A DNA stretch of 64,000 nt from Fibrivirga algicola (lineage in GTDB: Bacteria > Bacteroidota > Bacteroidia > Cytophagales > Spirosomataceae), in contig NZ_WAEL01000001.1 in the NCBI RefSeq assembly GCF_011742925.1, positions 620,001 through 684,000 of the forward strand. The letters are read 5' to 3'. Positions 17,226 through 25,522 of the stretch are shown here, piece by piece. Numbering within the stretch: position 1 is the stretch's first letter; every line of letters starts with the position of its first letter. A program made the position numbers and the translations under genes. Under the pieces are notes generated by a model, which saw nothing but the letters and a program-made list of their open reading frames with translations, was not told where the DNA came from and did no database searches.

Positions 17226-17825
17226 TCAGGCTTCTACTGCTACCGGGGCGCAATTCCAGCGCTGGGCAACGGTGAGCGTGTACTCAATAAATGCGCGGGC
17301 TGTGCGATCATATACTTCGTGTCCCACAAACTGCCCATCTGCGTCCAGGTTCTTATCGGTTTCGTGCGATTCGTAGAGTTTTGGCGAAATGATGGAGAAG
17401 CTATTGGTGAAACTGATCACCTTATTCAACACGGTGGTCATATCTAAAGCCGGCTGGCGACCACCGCGGCCGTTTGAGATACCGGCCATGGCAAATACTT
17501 TGTTCTCGAACAGGTGCTTAAAGGCTGGCCCACCCAGTGAGTGAAACGCATTCAGAATCTGCGGGGTGGCAGTCCAGTTATATTCAGGAGAAGCAAAGAA
17601 GACCAGGTCAGCTTCGCCCCAGGCACTAATAAACGCGTCTTGAAACGTGGTCAGCGTGTCGGGCTTCATCCAGACGGTGCCAACATAGGGGAGGTCATAC
17701 TCGGCAAAGTCGACAACAGTTACCTCATGTTGGCCGCTCTCTTCCAGTACGTTCTGAACGAATTTACAGAAGCGGAGTGTATTACTGTTGGCCCTCGGTG
17801 AGGTTGAAATGATGGCAATTCTCAT
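17226..17825 (-). CDS. NAD(P)H-dependent FMN reductase-family flavoprotein
   Basis: The 199-aa protein begins MRIAIISTSPRANSNTLRF, the FMN phosphate-binding loop of the flavodoxin-like NADPH-dependent FMN reductase family. It also has FASPEYNWTATPQILNAFH, the second FMN-contact motif (normally PEYN-SxPxxLKNAID). Family members reduce flavins, quinones or azo compounds. It is divergent from an SDR oxidoreductase, and a 17-bp palindrome in the shared promoter region suggests joint control. Confidence 0.85.
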   Translation of the reverse strand: MRIAIISTSPRANSNTLRFCKFVQNVLEESGQHEVTVVDFAEYDLPYVGTVWMKPDTLTTFQDAFISAWGEADLVFFASPEYNWTATPQILNAFHSLGGPAFKHLFENKVFAMAGISNGRGGRQPALDMTTVLNKVISFTNSFSIISPKLYESHETDKNLDADGQFVGHEVYDRTARAFIEYTLTVAQRWNCAPVAVEA

Positions 17826-17894
17826 AGTGGAATAATGTGTTCAGCCAGTTCCCGGAAAAGCCGGAAGCTATCGTTTGCAAAACCACGGTATCTG

Positions 17895-17911
17895 CCAGAT
17901 AGTTTATCTGG
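17895..17911. promoter_or_regulatory. palindromic operator candidate in a divergent promoter region
   Basis: CCAGATA-GTT-TATCTGG is a perfect 7-bp inverted repeat with a 3-nt spacer. It lies in the 109-nt gap between the flavin reductase (minus) and SDR (plus) genes, 24 nt before the SDR start. Geometry fits a dimeric repressor. No regulator gene adjoins, so the binder is unknown. Confidence 0.45.
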
Positions 17912-17934
17912 TATCGTTTAACCTTATATAGACT

Positions 17935-18777
17935 ATGGCAGCATCACGTATCTGCGTTATTACCGGAGCAAACTCGGGAATTGGTAAAATCACGGCGCAG
18001 GAATTAGCCCGCAAAGGCTTCGACATCGTTATGCTTTGCCGCAACCTTACTAAGGCTCTTCCCGTGCAACTGGCCATGCAGGCAACGTACCCAGCCGTGA
18101 AAATCGACCTGATTCAGTGCGATGTAGCCAGTATGGCCTCGGTACGAGCTGCTGCTAACCAGGTACAGGCCAGTTACGACCACATCGATGTGCTGGTCAA
18201 CAACGCAGGGCTCTACATCGAGAAAGAGCAGTACTCGCCTGATGGGTATGAGCTTACGTTTGCCACCAATCACCTTGGTGCATTTTTGTTAACCAACCTC
18301 TTGCTCGATCTGCTGCGAAAGGGGCAGGACGCCCGCGTAGTGACGGTCTCATCGGAGGCGCATCGCTTCGCCGGCACGTTTCAGCTTAATGAATTAGCGC
18401 GCCCGGCGTCATACGGTAGCATGCGGGCATATGGAAAGTCGAAACTCTGTAACATACTGTTCGCAAAAGAGTTGGCTGAGCGGTTAATGGACGATGGAAT
18501 CACGTCGAACAGCCTGCATCCGGGAACGGTAAGCACCAACTTTGCGGCTGAATCAGGGGCCATCTTCGGCGCTGTACTTAATCTGGCCCGCCCCTTTCTA
18601 AAAACGCCGGAGCAAGGAGCTGCCACAAGTATATACCTGGCCTCGTCGCCGGAAGTAGACCATGTGACAGGCCTGTACTTCGACGATTGTAAACCAAAAA
18701 CGCCAACCAAAGACGCGCAGAATAACTTCTATGCCAAACGGTTATGGGAGATGAGCGCTGAAATGACCGGACTGTAA
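17935..18777 (+). CDS. short-chain dehydrogenase/reductase (retinol-dehydrogenase-like)
   Basis: The 280-aa SDR has the Rossmann motif TGANSGIGKITAQELA (TGxxxGxG), the NNAG motif (VLVNNAGLY), catalytic Ser in VVTVSSEAHRF and YGKSKLCN (YxxxK, with the Asn after it). Arg in LCRN next to the second strand favours NADP(H). The YxxSKLxN pattern and length match the retinol dehydrogenase/WW-domain oxidoreductase-like subgroup. Substrate is unknown. It shares its control region with the FMN reductase gene. Confidence 0.9.
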   Translation: MAASRICVITGANSGIGKITAQELARKGFDIVMLCRNLTKALPVQLAMQATYPAVKIDLIQCDVASMASVRAAANQVQASYDHIDVLVNNAGLYIEKEQYSPDGYELTFATNHLGAFLLTNLLLDLLRKGQDARVVTVSSEAHRFAGTFQLNELARPASYGSMRAYGKSKLCNILFAKELAERLMDDGITSNSLHPGTVSTNFAAESGAIFGAVLNLARPFLKTPEQGAATSIYLASSPEVDHVTGLYFDDCKPKTPTKDAQNNFYAKRLWEMSAEMTGL

Positions 18778-18968
18778 AGAACCATTTATTGGCCACGCCC
18801 AGATCGCGTCGGCTGGCTGTCTGGTAGATCGACAAGCAAAAATGGCCTGCCTGGTCGGCCGAGGTGGTTAAACTCGTAACTTGGGGAAACAAGCAACAGT
18901 CGGTAATTTTTAGGTGGCCGCCTGTTACTTGTACAAGTCTCTTTTAGGCTATTGACAACTGTGAACGA

Positions 18969-19772
18969 ATGAAGTACGCTGCCAAAACTAAAGTGGGGTG
19001 GCTCCTGGTGGGCCTGCTGATGGCTGTATCTTGTGTTCAGGCACAGCCATCGTCGGAGCAGTCTGCTTTTTCCTCAACGGAGTACCAAGACTACGGCAAA
19101 TTTTACGAACGGGTAACCTACATCGGAAAACGTAAAGACCATTACATTGTCGACACGTTTTCTAAAGACAGTATACTGTATCGTACTGATAATTACCGGG
19201 TTATCGATCAGGGTAATTACTTTGGCCTGTTTGCCGTGCGGCACGGGCCATCGAAGGTGCTGTACAATGATGGCCGATTGTACCTGACCTGCGATTACAA
19301 CATGAACGTGCTGAACGGCCCCTTTATCGTGTATCACGCCGACGGCTCAGTGAAGCGGCGGGAGTTGTACCGGAACGGGAAGCTGAAGAAAAGCATGTGT
19401 TACGACGCCGAAGGAAATGAGCAAATCTGTGAGGCTTTTTACCAGCAACTCAAGTTTAAGGGTAACCCAGATGAACTGAAGGCCTACTTCGCGAAAAATC
19501 TGATGCCTATTCTGACAGATACAGAAGTCGCCAACATCAGCGTTAAGCTCATCGTGAATGAGATCGGGCAGGTTATCGACACTAAAGTTACCGCTGGCCG
19601 AAATAATCCACGGCTGGTTGCTGCTATTCGGAAGGTAGTGCAGGATATGCCAATGTTGCGCGAAAACGAAACCAACTGGAAGCCCGCAACCATGGATGGC
19701 ATTCCTATTCCCGAAGCATGGGTTATGTACGCCTACCGCGACAGAAGTATGTTGCGTATTACGCTACCCTAG
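18969..19772 (+). CDS. secreted TonB-C-like protein with MORN/YwqK-type repeats
   Basis: The 267-aa product has a signal peptide ending near VQAQPSSEQ. The middle (FIVYHADGSVKRRELYRNGKLKK) resembles the antitoxin YwqK/MORN repeat GxWxxYxxxGxxxxxxxYxxGK. Residues from about 170 (LTDTEVANISVKLIVNEIGQVIDTKV...) match the TonB C-terminal fold with V-x-F-x-V-x-x-x-G-x-V. Such TonB-like domains without a membrane anchor are common in Bacteroidota periplasmic proteins. True energy transduction is unlikely, as no N-terminal helix with a Pro-rich linker is present. Confidence 0.65.
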   Translation: MKYAAKTKVGWLLVGLLMAVSCVQAQPSSEQSAFSSTEYQDYGKFYERVTYIGKRKDHYIVDTFSKDSILYRTDNYRVIDQGNYFGLFAVRHGPSKVLYNDGRLYLTCDYNMNVLNGPFIVYHADGSVKRRELYRNGKLKKSMCYDAEGNEQICEAFYQQLKFKGNPDELKAYFAKNLMPILTDTEVANISVKLIVNEIGQVIDTKVTAGRNNPRLVAAIRKVVQDMPMLRENETNWKPATMDGIPIPEAWVMYAYRDRSMLRITLP

Positions 19773-19801
19773 CAATGCCCGGGGCCGAAAAGGAACGTAC
19801 C

Positions 19802-19855
19802 TGCCCTGGCGCCGTAGTGGTGCTGACGCGTCAGCACCACTACGGCGCCAGGGCA
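19802..19855. terminator. 27-bp perfect loop-less palindrome between convergent genes
   Basis: Positions 19802-19828 and 19829-19855 are perfectly complementary with no unpaired spacer; the centre is TGACGCGTCA. It lies 30 nt after the TonB-like gene and 13 nt before the RidA-like stop. No U-tract follows on either strand. A bidirectional terminator is the simplest reading. Confidence 0.55.
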
Positions 19856-19867
19856 ATCCAATTTGGG

Positions 19868-20335
19868 TTAGGCTACTAGCTCGAACATGGCTTCGATCTC
19901 CACTGAAATGTTGCCCGGTAGCGAGCCCATGCCTACGGCGCTCCGCACACCAATTCCGTTCTCTTCCCCCCAGATTTTGGCAAACAGTTCGCTGCAGCCA
20001 TTAATGACTTTCGGGTGTTCCTGAAAAGTCTCGACAGCATTGACCATACCCAGTATTTTCACAACCCGTTTTACCCGGTCGAGGCTGCCAAGAGCCGCTT
20101 TGAGGGTCGACAGGATGGCAAGGCCGGTTTGCTGAGCGGCAGCAATCCCAAAATCAATATCTACTTCGGAGCCTACACGCCCTGTCATCAGGCTATCGTC
20201 TGGTTTGTAGGGTCCGTGACCGGATACATAGATGAAGTTGCCTACGATAAGCGCTGGTTTGTACACACCTTTGGGCAGTGGGGCAGGGGGGAGTTCAAGG
20301 TTGAGGGCGTTGAAATTTTGATCTGCAGTTGACAT
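19868..20335 (-). CDS. RidA/YjgF-family protein
   Basis: The 155-aa protein matches the RidA/YjgF/YER057c fold: GNFIYVSGHGPY near residue 30, a central helix with LAILSTLKAALGSLDRVKRVVKILG, and GVRSAVGMGSLPGNISVEIE. The Arg in VRSAVG aligns with the substrate-carboxylate-binding Arg of RidA (Arg105 in E. coli), though it sits in the longer 150-aa subgroup. Those with the Arg hydrolyse reactive enamine/imine intermediates. It is followed by (upstream on the strand) the M20 peptidase gene, 45 nt away, so a two-gene operon is likely. Confidence 0.88.
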   Translation of the reverse strand: MSTADQNFNALNLELPPAPLPKGVYKPALIVGNFIYVSGHGPYKPDDSLMTGRVGSEVDIDFGIAAAQQTGLAILSTLKAALGSLDRVKRVVKILGMVNAVETFQEHPKVINGCSELFAKIWGEENGIGVRSAVGMGSLPGNISVEIEAMFELVA

Positions 20336-20380
20336 AGTTTTGGGTACTGATTGACGTTGATTGTATTGGTTAACAGATGC

Positions 20381-21694
20381 TTAAGGAGTGGCTATGCCGG
20401 CTTCGGCCAGTAGTGTGAGCAGGGTAACCTGAATGGCTTTGTAGCCTTCATGGTCATACCACCATTCGTTTAAAGCATGTGCATTGCCGCCTTTACCACC
20501 CCGGCCAACGGTAACGGCGGGGATTCCTTTTGAGATGGGGATGTTTGAATTGGTTGAGCCCCGGCCTGTTTTCGGCGTTAGGCCAAACTGCGTGATGGCC
20601 GCCATGGCCCGCTGAATCAACGGAACACTCTCGGCCAGTTCACCTGAAGGGCGATCACCAATCTTCGCGATGTCGACGGTGAGGGCGGGGCCCATCCGTT
20701 TCATGGCGTTGTGCTCGTTTAGCGCCTGCTGAACTGAAGCCTTCAGGAGCGAGTCGACCAGATTCAGATTTTCCGGGATTTCTGATCGCATATCCACTTC
20801 CATCCACGACTCAAAAGCGATGGAATTGACAGACGTACCCCCGCCAATGCGACCCACGTTGTAGCTGGTACGGGCACCGGTGCGGGTAAACTTATCGGCC
20901 GCTTTTGAAAAGTAATGAATGGCTGAACCCAGTGCGTGCTGCGGATTGGCCAGGCCAAACGCCCCCCACGAATGCCCGCCGGGTCCTTTGAAGGTAACCC
21001 GGTAGCGGTACGAGCCCAGCCCCATAGTCGAGATGGTACCTACCTCTCCACCGTCGACCGAAATCCAGGAATCGATGCGGGGACTTTGCTCGCTGAACAG
21101 GTGCTTTACTCCCCGCAGATCGCCGAGCCCTTCTTCGCCTACCGAACCAATAAACAAGACATCGGACTGGGTTTCGATGTTTGCCGCCTCCAGCGCTCTC
21201 AGTACCGACGCAACAATGATCAGTCCCTGCGTATCGTCGCCAATGCCGGGGGCAAACAGCGTGTCGCCCCGCATTTTTACCGTCACGTCGGTTCCTTGCG
21301 GAAATACCGTGTCCAGGTGTCCGTCGAGCGCCACGCGACCTTTGCGTTGTTTTCCTTTCCGCAGTGCAATCACGTTGCCGACCTTGTCGGTCCAGACCGA
21401 GTCGGCACCGGCTTCGGTTAGCATGGCCGCGTAGCTGACGCCGCGTTTGGCTTCCATGAAGGGAGGCGCCGGAATTTCGGTGAGCCTGATCAGGTCATCG
21501 CGGTTTCGTTTGGTTTGGGCGATGATGAACTGAAAGGCCTGCTGCAACTGCCGGGTTTTTATCAGTCGCCCCACCTCGTTGAGGTAGCGGGCGTCAACTT
21601 TGCCAACTCTGCCCGCCTCCACATCCTGCGCATATACGCTGGGAAAACCCAGGCATAGGCTAAGGAGAAGGCAGGTAATCGTACAAATTTTCAT
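20381..21694 (-). CDS. secreted M20-family metallopeptidase
   Basis: The 437-aa product has a signal peptide (ITCLLLSLCLGFPSVYAQ) and the di-zinc M20 core: GHLDTVFP (His and catalytic Asp), GDDTQGL (bridging Asp), VGEEGLGDLRG (catalytic Glu pair), and a late His in KGGNAHALNEWW. The dimerisation lid is present around residues 240-340. The closest types are peptidase T / carboxypeptidase-like M20 enzymes. Export suggests hydrolysis of short peptides in the periplasm. The RidA-like gene lies 45 nt downstream. Confidence 0.88.
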   Translation of the reverse strand: MKICTITCLLLSLCLGFPSVYAQDVEAGRVGKVDARYLNEVGRLIKTRQLQQAFQFIIAQTKRNRDDLIRLTEIPAPPFMEAKRGVSYAAMLTEAGADSVWTDKVGNVIALRKGKQRKGRVALDGHLDTVFPQGTDVTVKMRGDTLFAPGIGDDTQGLIIVASVLRALEAANIETQSDVLFIGSVGEEGLGDLRGVKHLFSEQSPRIDSWISVDGGEVGTISTMGLGSYRYRVTFKGPGGHSWGAFGLANPQHALGSAIHYFSKAADKFTRTGARTSYNVGRIGGGTSVNSIAFESWMEVDMRSEIPENLNLVDSLLKASVQQALNEHNAMKRMGPALTVDIAKIGDRPSGELAESVPLIQRAMAAITQFGLTPKTGRGSTNSNIPISKGIPAVTVGRGGKGGNAHALNEWWYDHEGYKAIQVTLLTLLAEAGIATP

Positions 21695-21936
21695 AGTGGG
21701 TGCTGGTTGTCAGTCTGTTACTTTTCGTAGTTCGCTCGTTGATCAATTTAGCGCATAAGGTAGTCCTGACACACGTAACGGTGCCAGTAGCCAGCTATTT
21801 ATTTTTTGCCAACGGCAGCCAGCACTTTATCGTTTGGGCAGGGTACGGCCTTCGAAAAGATAAGCCGCGGAGTGCGGTTCCGGCGGGATAATGCGCCCTT
21901 ATCTTTACCCGTAAACCTTTTACCGATTTCCGTTTC

Positions 21937-22989
21937 ATGCTCCTCTACTCTCAACAACCCGACCCGGCTCCCATCACCCGTCACCTACGGGCCATGTACG
22001 GGTCGCGCCTGTTACTCGCGGCCATTCATCACCTGAACGTGTTCGAAGTCCTGAGTGCTGGTCCACTTTTACTGACCGACCTGCGCAGCCAGCTTGCTCT
22101 GGCTGAGCGCCCGGCTATGGTGCTTTTTCCGGCCCTCTGCGCGATGGAACTGCTACGTTACGACGAACAGAATCGGCTATGCCTGACCGACCTGGGCCGT
22201 TACCTGACCAGCGGGCAAACGCCTAACCTGACGGGCTATACGGGACTGGAAAAAGACGACTCCGGCGTTGTGGAAATGGCACAACTGCTGCGCCACGACG
22301 GACCTTTGGAATCACCAACGGGCATATCCTTTGTGAAAGAAGGCGATGGACCGTCGCCGATGGATGACTCGGCTCTCGCCCGGAAGTTTACCCTCGGTTT
22401 GGCTGGACGCGCCCGTCACCTGTCGCCCATTGTCGCGGCTAACCTGCCCAAACGGGAAGGCCACCTGCTCGACGTTGCCGGGGGCACGGGCCTATATACC
22501 TACGAGTGGCTGCTGGCTAATCCTACCTCGACAGCCACCTTGTTTGACCGCCCGGCGGTGCTGGCTGTTGCCGCCGAACTGCTCGATGAGTTTGGGCAAA
22601 GTGGCCGGGCGGGGGCCAACACCGTGAAAGCCCGCGTGACGTTGCTACCGGGCGATATGCTGACGGATGAACTGCCCCAAACCGACCTGCTACTGGCGGC
22701 AAGCCTGTTTCACGACTGGCCTACGCCTACCTGTCAGCAACTAGCCCACCGTTTTGCCGATGCTCTACGCCCAGGTGGCGAACTCTGGGTGCACGATACC
22801 TTTCTGAACGACACGCTGGATGGCCCACTAGCCGCTACCGACTATTCGGCTCAACTTTTCTGGGTGACCAAAGGCCGTTGCTACAGCCGGGCCGAATACC
22901 AGAGCTGGTTTGCTATGGCCGGCCTGACGCCCATGCCCGATGCCCGGCCTACCCAACTGGATTATGGCCTGATCTGGGCGAAGAAATAA
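21937..22989 (+). CDS. SAM-dependent O-methyltransferase (plant-OMT/ASMT-like)
   Basis: The 350-aa protein has an N-terminal winged-helix dimerisation domain (HHLNVFEVLSAGPLLLTDLRSQLAL ... YDEQNRLCLTDLGRYL) and a class I methyltransferase domain with motif I LLDVAGGTGLYTYEWL, then LFDRPAVL, LLPGDMLTDELPQTDLLLAASLFHDW and LRPGGELWVHD. This is the O-methyltransferase_2 family, which includes acetylserotonin and polyketide OMTs. The HDW motif carries the usual catalytic His. Substrate is unknown; no biosynthetic cluster adjoins. Confidence 0.85.
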   Translation: MLLYSQQPDPAPITRHLRAMYGSRLLLAAIHHLNVFEVLSAGPLLLTDLRSQLALAERPAMVLFPALCAMELLRYDEQNRLCLTDLGRYLTSGQTPNLTGYTGLEKDDSGVVEMAQLLRHDGPLESPTGISFVKEGDGPSPMDDSALARKFTLGLAGRARHLSPIVAANLPKREGHLLDVAGGTGLYTYEWLLANPTSTATLFDRPAVLAVAAELLDEFGQSGRAGANTVKARVTLLPGDMLTDELPQTDLLLAASLFHDWPTPTCQQLAHRFADALRPGGELWVHDTFLNDTLDGPLAATDYSAQLFWVTKGRCYSRAEYQSWFAMAGLTPMPDARPTQLDYGLIWAKK

Positions 22990-23119
22990 GGGCGATTGTG
23001 CCCGCCGGTAACGTACCTGAACCCGTTGTGGCAACGATGTGCCGAAAAGTGGGGATTGTGAGCAAGTCCGGCCAGCCTGATGGGTAAAACTGTTGCGCAG
23101 GCTCGTGAGTTACTGCTGT

Positions 23120-23557
23120 ATGAAAAACGCGCCCAATTGCTCAACCATCTCTACAAACCACCAACCAGTCTGGCTACAGCACGGCTATACGCTGGCCTTG
23201 CTATGTAGTTTAGTGGTCCTGTTCAGTGCTTGCACGGCTAACCGCACCGGAGCAAAAGGCCAACCAGTCCGGCTGAAAGTGGGGGAGATTCGCGAAGTAA
23301 ATCTGGCTACCCGCGCCGATACGACCTGGCAACTGACCGCCACGTCCGACAATCAGGAGGTGGTTGATGTGGCGCGAAAGCCGACTAGTGCGGCAACGGG
23401 GAGTGTAACCGCTATGCCGACATCCGGACCAGCTGTTTTTCTACTCAAAGGCGTGACGATCGGTACGGCGCAAGTGGTTTTTTCCGAAAAGCAACCAGGG
23501 ACAGACGGTACCGGGACAATCAGGAAACGGTATCGGGTCACGGTAACCAGCAACTAA
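23120..23557 (+). CDS. lipoprotein with chagasin-like (I42) inhibitor features
   Basis: Starting at the ATG at 23120, the product is 145 aa with an N-terminal hydrophobic segment (LALLCSLVVLFSACTANR) and a lipobox-like Cys. The mature part (VRLKVGEIREVNLATRADTTWQL ... GTAQVVFSEKQPGT ... KRYRVTVTSN) has the strand layout of inhibitor family I42 (chagasin), where T-x-W and GTxxVxF..P positions are conserved. Cysteine-protease inhibition is a guess; structural similarity to Ig-like domains cannot be excluded. An earlier TTG start at 23093 is possible but gives a less regular leader. The stop abuts the hairpin at 23558. Confidence 0.55.
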   Translation: MKNAPNCSTISTNHQPVWLQHGYTLALLCSLVVLFSACTANRTGAKGQPVRLKVGEIREVNLATRADTTWQLTATSDNQEVVDVARKPTSAATGSVTAMPTSGPAVFLLKGVTIGTAQVVFSEKQPGTDGTGTIRKRYRVTVTSN

Positions 23558-23619
23558 GTCACTACAGCAAGCGGGCGGCTCAACTATCCGGTGTTGAGCC
23601 GCCCGCTTGCTGTAGTGAC
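23558..23619. terminator. 27-bp perfect hairpin directly after the stop codon
   Basis: Positions 23558-23584 pair perfectly with 23593-23619 around the loop TATCCGGT. The stem begins with the base after the TAA of the lipoprotein gene and ends 7 nt before the stop of the convergent trans-sulfuration gene. On the plus strand a TTTT follows 6 nt later. It likely terminates both genes. Confidence 0.65.
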
Positions 23620-23626
23620 GTCTGTT

Positions 23627-24745
23627 TTAGTCTAACGCCCGCTTTAGGTCGAAAATGAGATCGTCGGCATGTTCCAGGCCAATCGACAGGCGGAGCAGGT
23701 TGGGGGGCGTCTGGCTGTTTGGCCCCTCCACACTGGCCCGATGCTCGATCAGGCTTTCTACACCACCGAGGCTGGTGGCTCGGGTGAAGACCTGCACCTT
23801 GGCAGCCATGCGAATGGCTTCTTCAGCCCCACCACGTACCTGAACAGACAGCATCGCCCCGAAACCGGTCATCTGCTTTTTAGCGAGCTCATGGCCGGGG
23901 TCGTTGGGTAAACCGGGATAATGAACGGCTTCCACATTTGGGTGGGTCGACAGAAATTCGGCCACCTTGCCGGCGGTCTCGGTTTGCAGACGTACCCGTG
24001 CCGCCAGCGTTTTTATCCCGCGTAAGACCAGCCAGCACTCAAACGGCGACGGTACCGCCCCCCCAACGGATTGAAGTCGCCGGATGCGCTGATACAGCGT
24101 ACCGTCTTCCTTAAAAATCAGAGCACCACCCAGCACGTCGGAATGCCCGCCGAAGTACTTGGTGGTGGCGTGCATAACCACATCGCAGCCCAGGTCGAGA
24201 GGGCGTTGCAAAATAGGCGTGGCCCATGTATTGTCGCATACACAGATGGCACCACCCGCGTGAGCTATGTCGGCCAGGGCGCGAATATCAACGATTTTCA
24301 GGAGGGGATTCGAGGGCGTCTCTACCCAAATCACCCGCGTATTTTCGTGCATGGCGGCACATACCTGATCCAGATCGGTCATATCGACGCGGGTGTAGGT
24401 CAGACCCCACGGATGCATCAGTTCTTCCAGCAGCGCCGGGGTGCCATAGTATGCATCAGTGGGCACCAGCACATGGTCACCGGGAGCAAGGGCCAGAAAC
24501 AGGTTCATGGTGGCGGCCTGTCCTGAAGCGTAAGTGGTAGTGCCAAAACCGCCTTCCAGAGCCGTCAGACTGCGCTCAAGGGCGTCACGGTTTGGGTTCG
24601 AATTCCGGGCATACAGGTAGCCATGCTTGAACGTGCCGTCAGCGTCGCGTTCGTAAGTGGTCGACAGGTAGATAGGCGGGGCAAGGGCACCAGCATTACG
24701 GTCATAGTAGTGCGTTGAGAGCAGCGCAATGGTTTCAGGCTTCAT
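23627..24745 (-). CDS. Cys/Met-metabolism PLP enzyme (cystathionine gamma-synthase-like)
   Basis: The 372-aa enzyme belongs to the trans-sulfuration family: APPIYLSTTYERD, the YARNSNPNRDALE cofactor region (Y-x-R-x-x-NP), and the Schiff-base Lys196 in HATTKYFGGHSDVLGG. The C-terminal SLGGVESLIEHRAS motif is that of cystathionine gamma-synthase and gamma-lyase. SLGGVESL...P distinguishes the group from beta-lyases, but synthase and gamma-lyase cannot be separated by reading. No S-box-like riboswitch is visible upstream. Role in methionine or cysteine synthesis is expected. Confidence 0.88.
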   Translation of the reverse strand: MKPETIALLSTHYYDRNAGALAPPIYLSTTYERDADGTFKHGYLYARNSNPNRDALERSLTALEGGFGTTTYASGQAATMNLFLALAPGDHVLVPTDAYYGTPALLEELMHPWGLTYTRVDMTDLDQVCAAMHENTRVIWVETPSNPLLKIVDIRALADIAHAGGAICVCDNTWATPILQRPLDLGCDVVMHATTKYFGGHSDVLGGALIFKEDGTLYQRIRRLQSVGGAVPSPFECWLVLRGIKTLAARVRLQTETAGKVAEFLSTHPNVEAVHYPGLPNDPGHELAKKQMTGFGAMLSVQVRGGAEEAIRMAAKVQVFTRATSLGGVESLIEHRASVEGPNSQTPPNLLRLSIGLEHADDLIFDLKRALD

Positions 24746-24816
24746 AGCTGCAAACTAACAGAAAAACCCGGTTTGTCAGACTGCCTGCTACACTTTACGA
24801 CCGTTTGTACGGAAGT

Positions 24817-24851
24817 AGCGCCGTTCTCTCACAATAGGAGAGAACGGCGCT
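24817..24851. terminator. 14-bp perfect hairpin upstream of a small ORF
   Basis: AGCGCCGTTCTCTC (24817-24830) pairs perfectly with 24838-24851; loop ACAATAG. It lies upstream of the trans-sulfuration gene and of the candidate small ORF at 24901. No called gene ends here, so it could end an unrecognised minus-strand transcript of the AT-rich gap or act in a leader. Confidence 0.4.
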
Positions 24852-24900
24852 GGGCATCTGCTGGCGGTGATTTAGTATGCATGCTCAATCGAGTATACAG

Positions 24901-25011
24901 ATGAACATCTACATACAAGTTGGCCTTTTAGGTGGTATCGTATTTATGTTATGCCTGCTGCTGATAGGGTGGCTGACATGGGCGCTCCTAAGCCCCGACG
25001 AGGAACCATAA
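24901..25011 (+). CDS. possible 36-aa single-pass membrane peptide
   Basis: An ATG at 24901 opens 36 codons ending in TAA at 25009-25011. The peptide begins MNIYIQVGLLGGIVFMLCLL and continues LIGWLTWALLSPDEEP. It has one hydrophobic helix of about 25 residues and a short acidic tail, the form of known small subunits of membrane complexes. No family is recognised. Without comparative data it may be chance, but a uniform transmembrane profile in a coding-like frame flanked by AT-rich non-coding DNA makes it worth recording. Confidence 0.35.
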   Translation: MNIYIQVGLLGGIVFMLCLLLIGWLTWALLSPDEEP

Positions 25012-25522
25012 CTCCAATCCTGTTCGGTTCTGAATCATAAATACAGGTAACGACATGCGTTATTCGTGCCGAGTAACCTCATATATTTTTTGTCTTTATT
25101 TAATAGACCGTACGTCGTAAGATTAACTAACCATACAGGCTGCTACACAACGTTTTTTTTAGAAATAACTTTGCCAGCGTCTATAATTTCTGGTTACGAT
25201 AGTTGATACCGTGTAGGTAAAAATAATTTATGTTGATATGTAAATTTATGGCTAGATACTGATGAATATTTTGGTGTTGTATGATATGTAAGCGAGATAA
25301 ATTGATGGTAATAAAGTGGCATTAATATTGAAAGTGTAACTGCACTGTAATTCAATTAAATAAACATTAAAGTTGACTTGATTGATATCAAATTCATGTC
25401 ACTTATTACGTAGTAAATACGATTACCTTTTACTGTATATTCAGAGATCAAACTATAGCTATTTTTTGTCAAAGGACTACATTATACCTGTTATCTAAAC
25501 CATCCATTTAATCACAGGTATC
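25012..25522. other. AT-rich gene-free stretch
   Basis: These 511 nt are distinctly more AT-rich than the surrounding DNA and have no plausible coding frame on either strand. They precede the zinc peptidase lipoprotein gene and must hold its promoter, but I could not fix a TAnnTTTG box with confidence. No repeat with other parts of the window was seen. Confidence 0.5.

Noticed and set aside
24746-24900. A SAM-type riboswitch upstream of the trans-sulfuration gene
   Set aside because: I looked for the conserved core on the minus strand and did not see it. Only the 24817-24851 hairpin is present.
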